Assembly (NCBI GenBank): GCA_937864085.1
Contig: CALMIH010000139.1
Span: forward strand, 1-13,771
From: an uncultured Chloroflexota bacterium
Lineage (GTDB): Bacteria; Chloroflexota; Limnocylindria; Limnocylindrales; Limnocylindraceae
Reading direction: 5' to 3'
Length of the DNA stretch: 13,771 bases
In this document: positions 12,976 through 13,771 of the stretch, in pieces
How the letters are laid out: each line of letters begins with the position of its first letter
How positions within the stretch are numbered: the first letter of the stretch is position 1
Notes under the pieces: model-generated
What the model was told of the DNA's origin: nothing
What the model saw: only the letters and a program-made list of their open reading frames with translations
Databases searched by the model: none
Translations under genes and position numbers: made by a program

Positions 12976-13527
12976 ATGAGTGTCAAGCCGATCCTGCTTC
13001 TGGGCGATCCGCGCCTCCGCATGCCTGGACAGCCGGTGGAGAGCTTCGGAAAGTTGCTGCATAGCCTGATTGAAGACCTCGTCCACACCATGCGTGCGGC
13101 GCCTGGCGTTGGCCTTGCCGCCCCGCAACTTGGCGAGCCGCTGAATGTAGCGGTCGTAGAGGCGAAGGGGCGCACCTACGAGCTGGTCAACCCGCGCATT
13201 GTGCGCGATAAGGGCGACATCACCGACCTTGAGGGTTGCCTCTCAATCCCTGGTTACGTTGCCGATATCAGTCGCCGTGAACGCGTCTGGGTTGAGGCGC
13301 AGGATCGTCACGGGCGTCAATACAAGTTCAGCGAGCATGGTTTCCTTGCGCGTGCCGTACAGCACGAGCTTGATCACCTGAAGGGGAAGCTCTACATCGA
13401 CTACCTCGATTCGCTCGATGAACTCATTGCGGTGAACGACGATGAGGAGATCGACGAGGATCCGGAGAGCCCAGCGGCGAAGAGGCGGAAGCGTGCCGCG
13501 CGCGTCGCGGGGGCCCACAGTCACTGA
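12976..13527 (+). CDS. def: Peptide deformylase
   Basis: Def removes the formyl group from the N-terminal methionine of new proteins. The 183-residue product contains all three metal and active-site motifs: GVGLAAPQ (residues 44-51), EGCLS (86-90) with metal ligand Cys88, and HELDH (130-134) with two histidine ligands and catalytic Glu131. The N-terminus ILLLGDPRLRMPGQPV is standard. A charged tail of about 30 residues after the core (DDEEIDEDPE then KRRKRAAR) is longer than in the minimal enzyme and probably disordered. The ATG has no Shine-Dalgarno sequence and sits six bases after a TAGAAT box. The 55-base gap from priA has no terminator, so read-through from the upstream cluster is also possible. 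fmt follows, the usual functional partner. Confidence 0.96.
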   Translation: MSVKPILLLGDPRLRMPGQPVESFGKLLHSLIEDLVHTMRAAPGVGLAAPQLGEPLNVAVVEAKGRTYELVNPRIVRDKGDITDLEGCLSIPGYVADISRRERVWVEAQDRHGRQYKFSEHGFLARAVQHELDHLKGKLYIDYLDSLDELIAVNDDEEIDEDPESPAAKRRKRAARVAGAHSH

Positions 13528-13771
13528 GATCAAGATCCTGCTGATCGGGAGTGGCGCATTTGCGCTACCCGCCTTCAACGCTGTCCGCGCTGATCCAAAC
13601 TTCGACATCGTCGCCGTTGTCAGCGCCGCCCCGCGCGCTGCGGGACGGAGTGGCGAACCGCAGTCAACACCGGTAGCGGAGTGGGCGAGAGGAGAGGGGC
13701 TTGACCTTCTTGAGACTGGTCGACTGCGGGATGCGGCAACACTCGAGACGCTGATGCAGCTCGGCGCAGCG
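13493..13771 (+). CDS. fmt: Methionyl-tRNA formyltransferase, N-terminal part (cut by window edge)
   Basis: Fmt formylates Met-tRNA-fMet with 10-formyl-tetrahydrofolate. Only the first 93 codons lie in the window. They read IKILLIGSGAFALPAFNAV, then DIVAVVSAAPRAAGRSGEP and TPVAEWARGEGLDLLE, matching the Rossmann-type start of Fmt (the GTPxFA region, then the RPAGR-like loop). The variant GSGAFALPAF replaces the commoner GTPDFA. The first plausible start is GTG at 13493, overlapping the end of def by 35 bases; an in-frame ATG at 13442 would add a basic, unlikely leader. No standard start codon lies nearer the conserved IKILLIG. The catalytic Asn-His-Asp residues fall beyond the edge, so activity cannot be assessed. 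Position directly after def supports the call. Confidence 0.85.
   Translation, partial: MPRASRGPTVTEIKILLIGSGAFALPAFNAVRADPNFDIVAVVSAAPRAAGRSGEPQSTPVAEWARGEGLDLLETGRLRDAATLETLMQLGAA

Noticed and set aside
12952..12984. Imperfect inverted repeat TGGCACT / AGTGTCA around the def start, resembling a CIRCE heat-shock operator
   Set aside because: The arms do not match TTAGCACTC/GAGTGCTAA, the spacer is about 18 rather than 9, and one pair needs a wobble.
1..13771. A hidden novel mobile, defence or biosynthetic system
   Set aside because: Every stretch over about 120 bases is accounted for by recognisable genes; no integrase, transposase, toxin-antitoxin pair, repeat array or unexplained gene cluster is visible.

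Overview
The window holds a densely packed, GC-rich (about 60% by eye) bacterial chromosomal region made of housekeeping genes. There is no transposase, phage gene, CRISPR array or recognisable defence system. The best taxonomic guess is Chloroflexota, possibly a freshwater Limnocylindria-like lineage. The guess rests on the zinc-ligand form of ribosomal protein S18, the IleRS2-type isoleucyl-tRNA synthetase, the LCP protein with a multi-membrane 'PGLGQ' N-terminus, the base composition and the apparently leaderless promoters. It is inference only; an actinobacterium is the main alternative.

Layout. (1) Positions 62-221 carry tRNA-Thr(GGT) and tRNA-Met(CAT) in tandem. (2) Positions 222-2281 carry rpsF-ssb-rpsR followed by a TauE/SafE-type membrane permease. 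A candidate extended -10 promoter and a leader hairpin resembling the S6:S18 autoregulatory element precede rpsF. The permease sits where rplI (L9) is often found. (3) ilvE follows with a very strong Shine-Dalgarno sequence. (4) A LytR-CpsA-Psr (LCP) cell-envelope protein lies on the minus strand, convergent with ilvE and divergent from ileS. (5) A tight plus-strand cluster ileS-lspA-rluD-gmk-priA follows, in which each start overlaps the previous stop by 1 to 8 bases. (6) def has what looks like its own leaderless promoter, and the 5' part of fmt overlaps def and runs off the right edge.

Functionally, the window covers translation (tRNAs, S6, S18, IleRS, RluD, Def, Fmt), replication and restart (SSB, PriA), lipoprotein maturation (LspA), GMP kinase, branched-chain amino acid transamination and envelope glycopolymer attachment. 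Def and Fmt form the usual N-formylmethionine pair.

The most interesting observation is the IleRS active site. The class I HIGH signature is replaced by Gly-Val-His-His (first and third residues exchanged) and KMSKS by Ala-Met-His-Lys-Ser. A GxHH signature is known in a subset of IleRS2 enzymes linked to very high mupirocin resistance, and here it occurs in an ileS at a housekeeping locus. Second is a set of promoter-like elements (upstream of the LCP gene, ileS and def) whose -10 boxes lie 6-7 bases before the start codon, suggesting leaderless mRNAs. I found no convincing previously undescribed multi-gene system.
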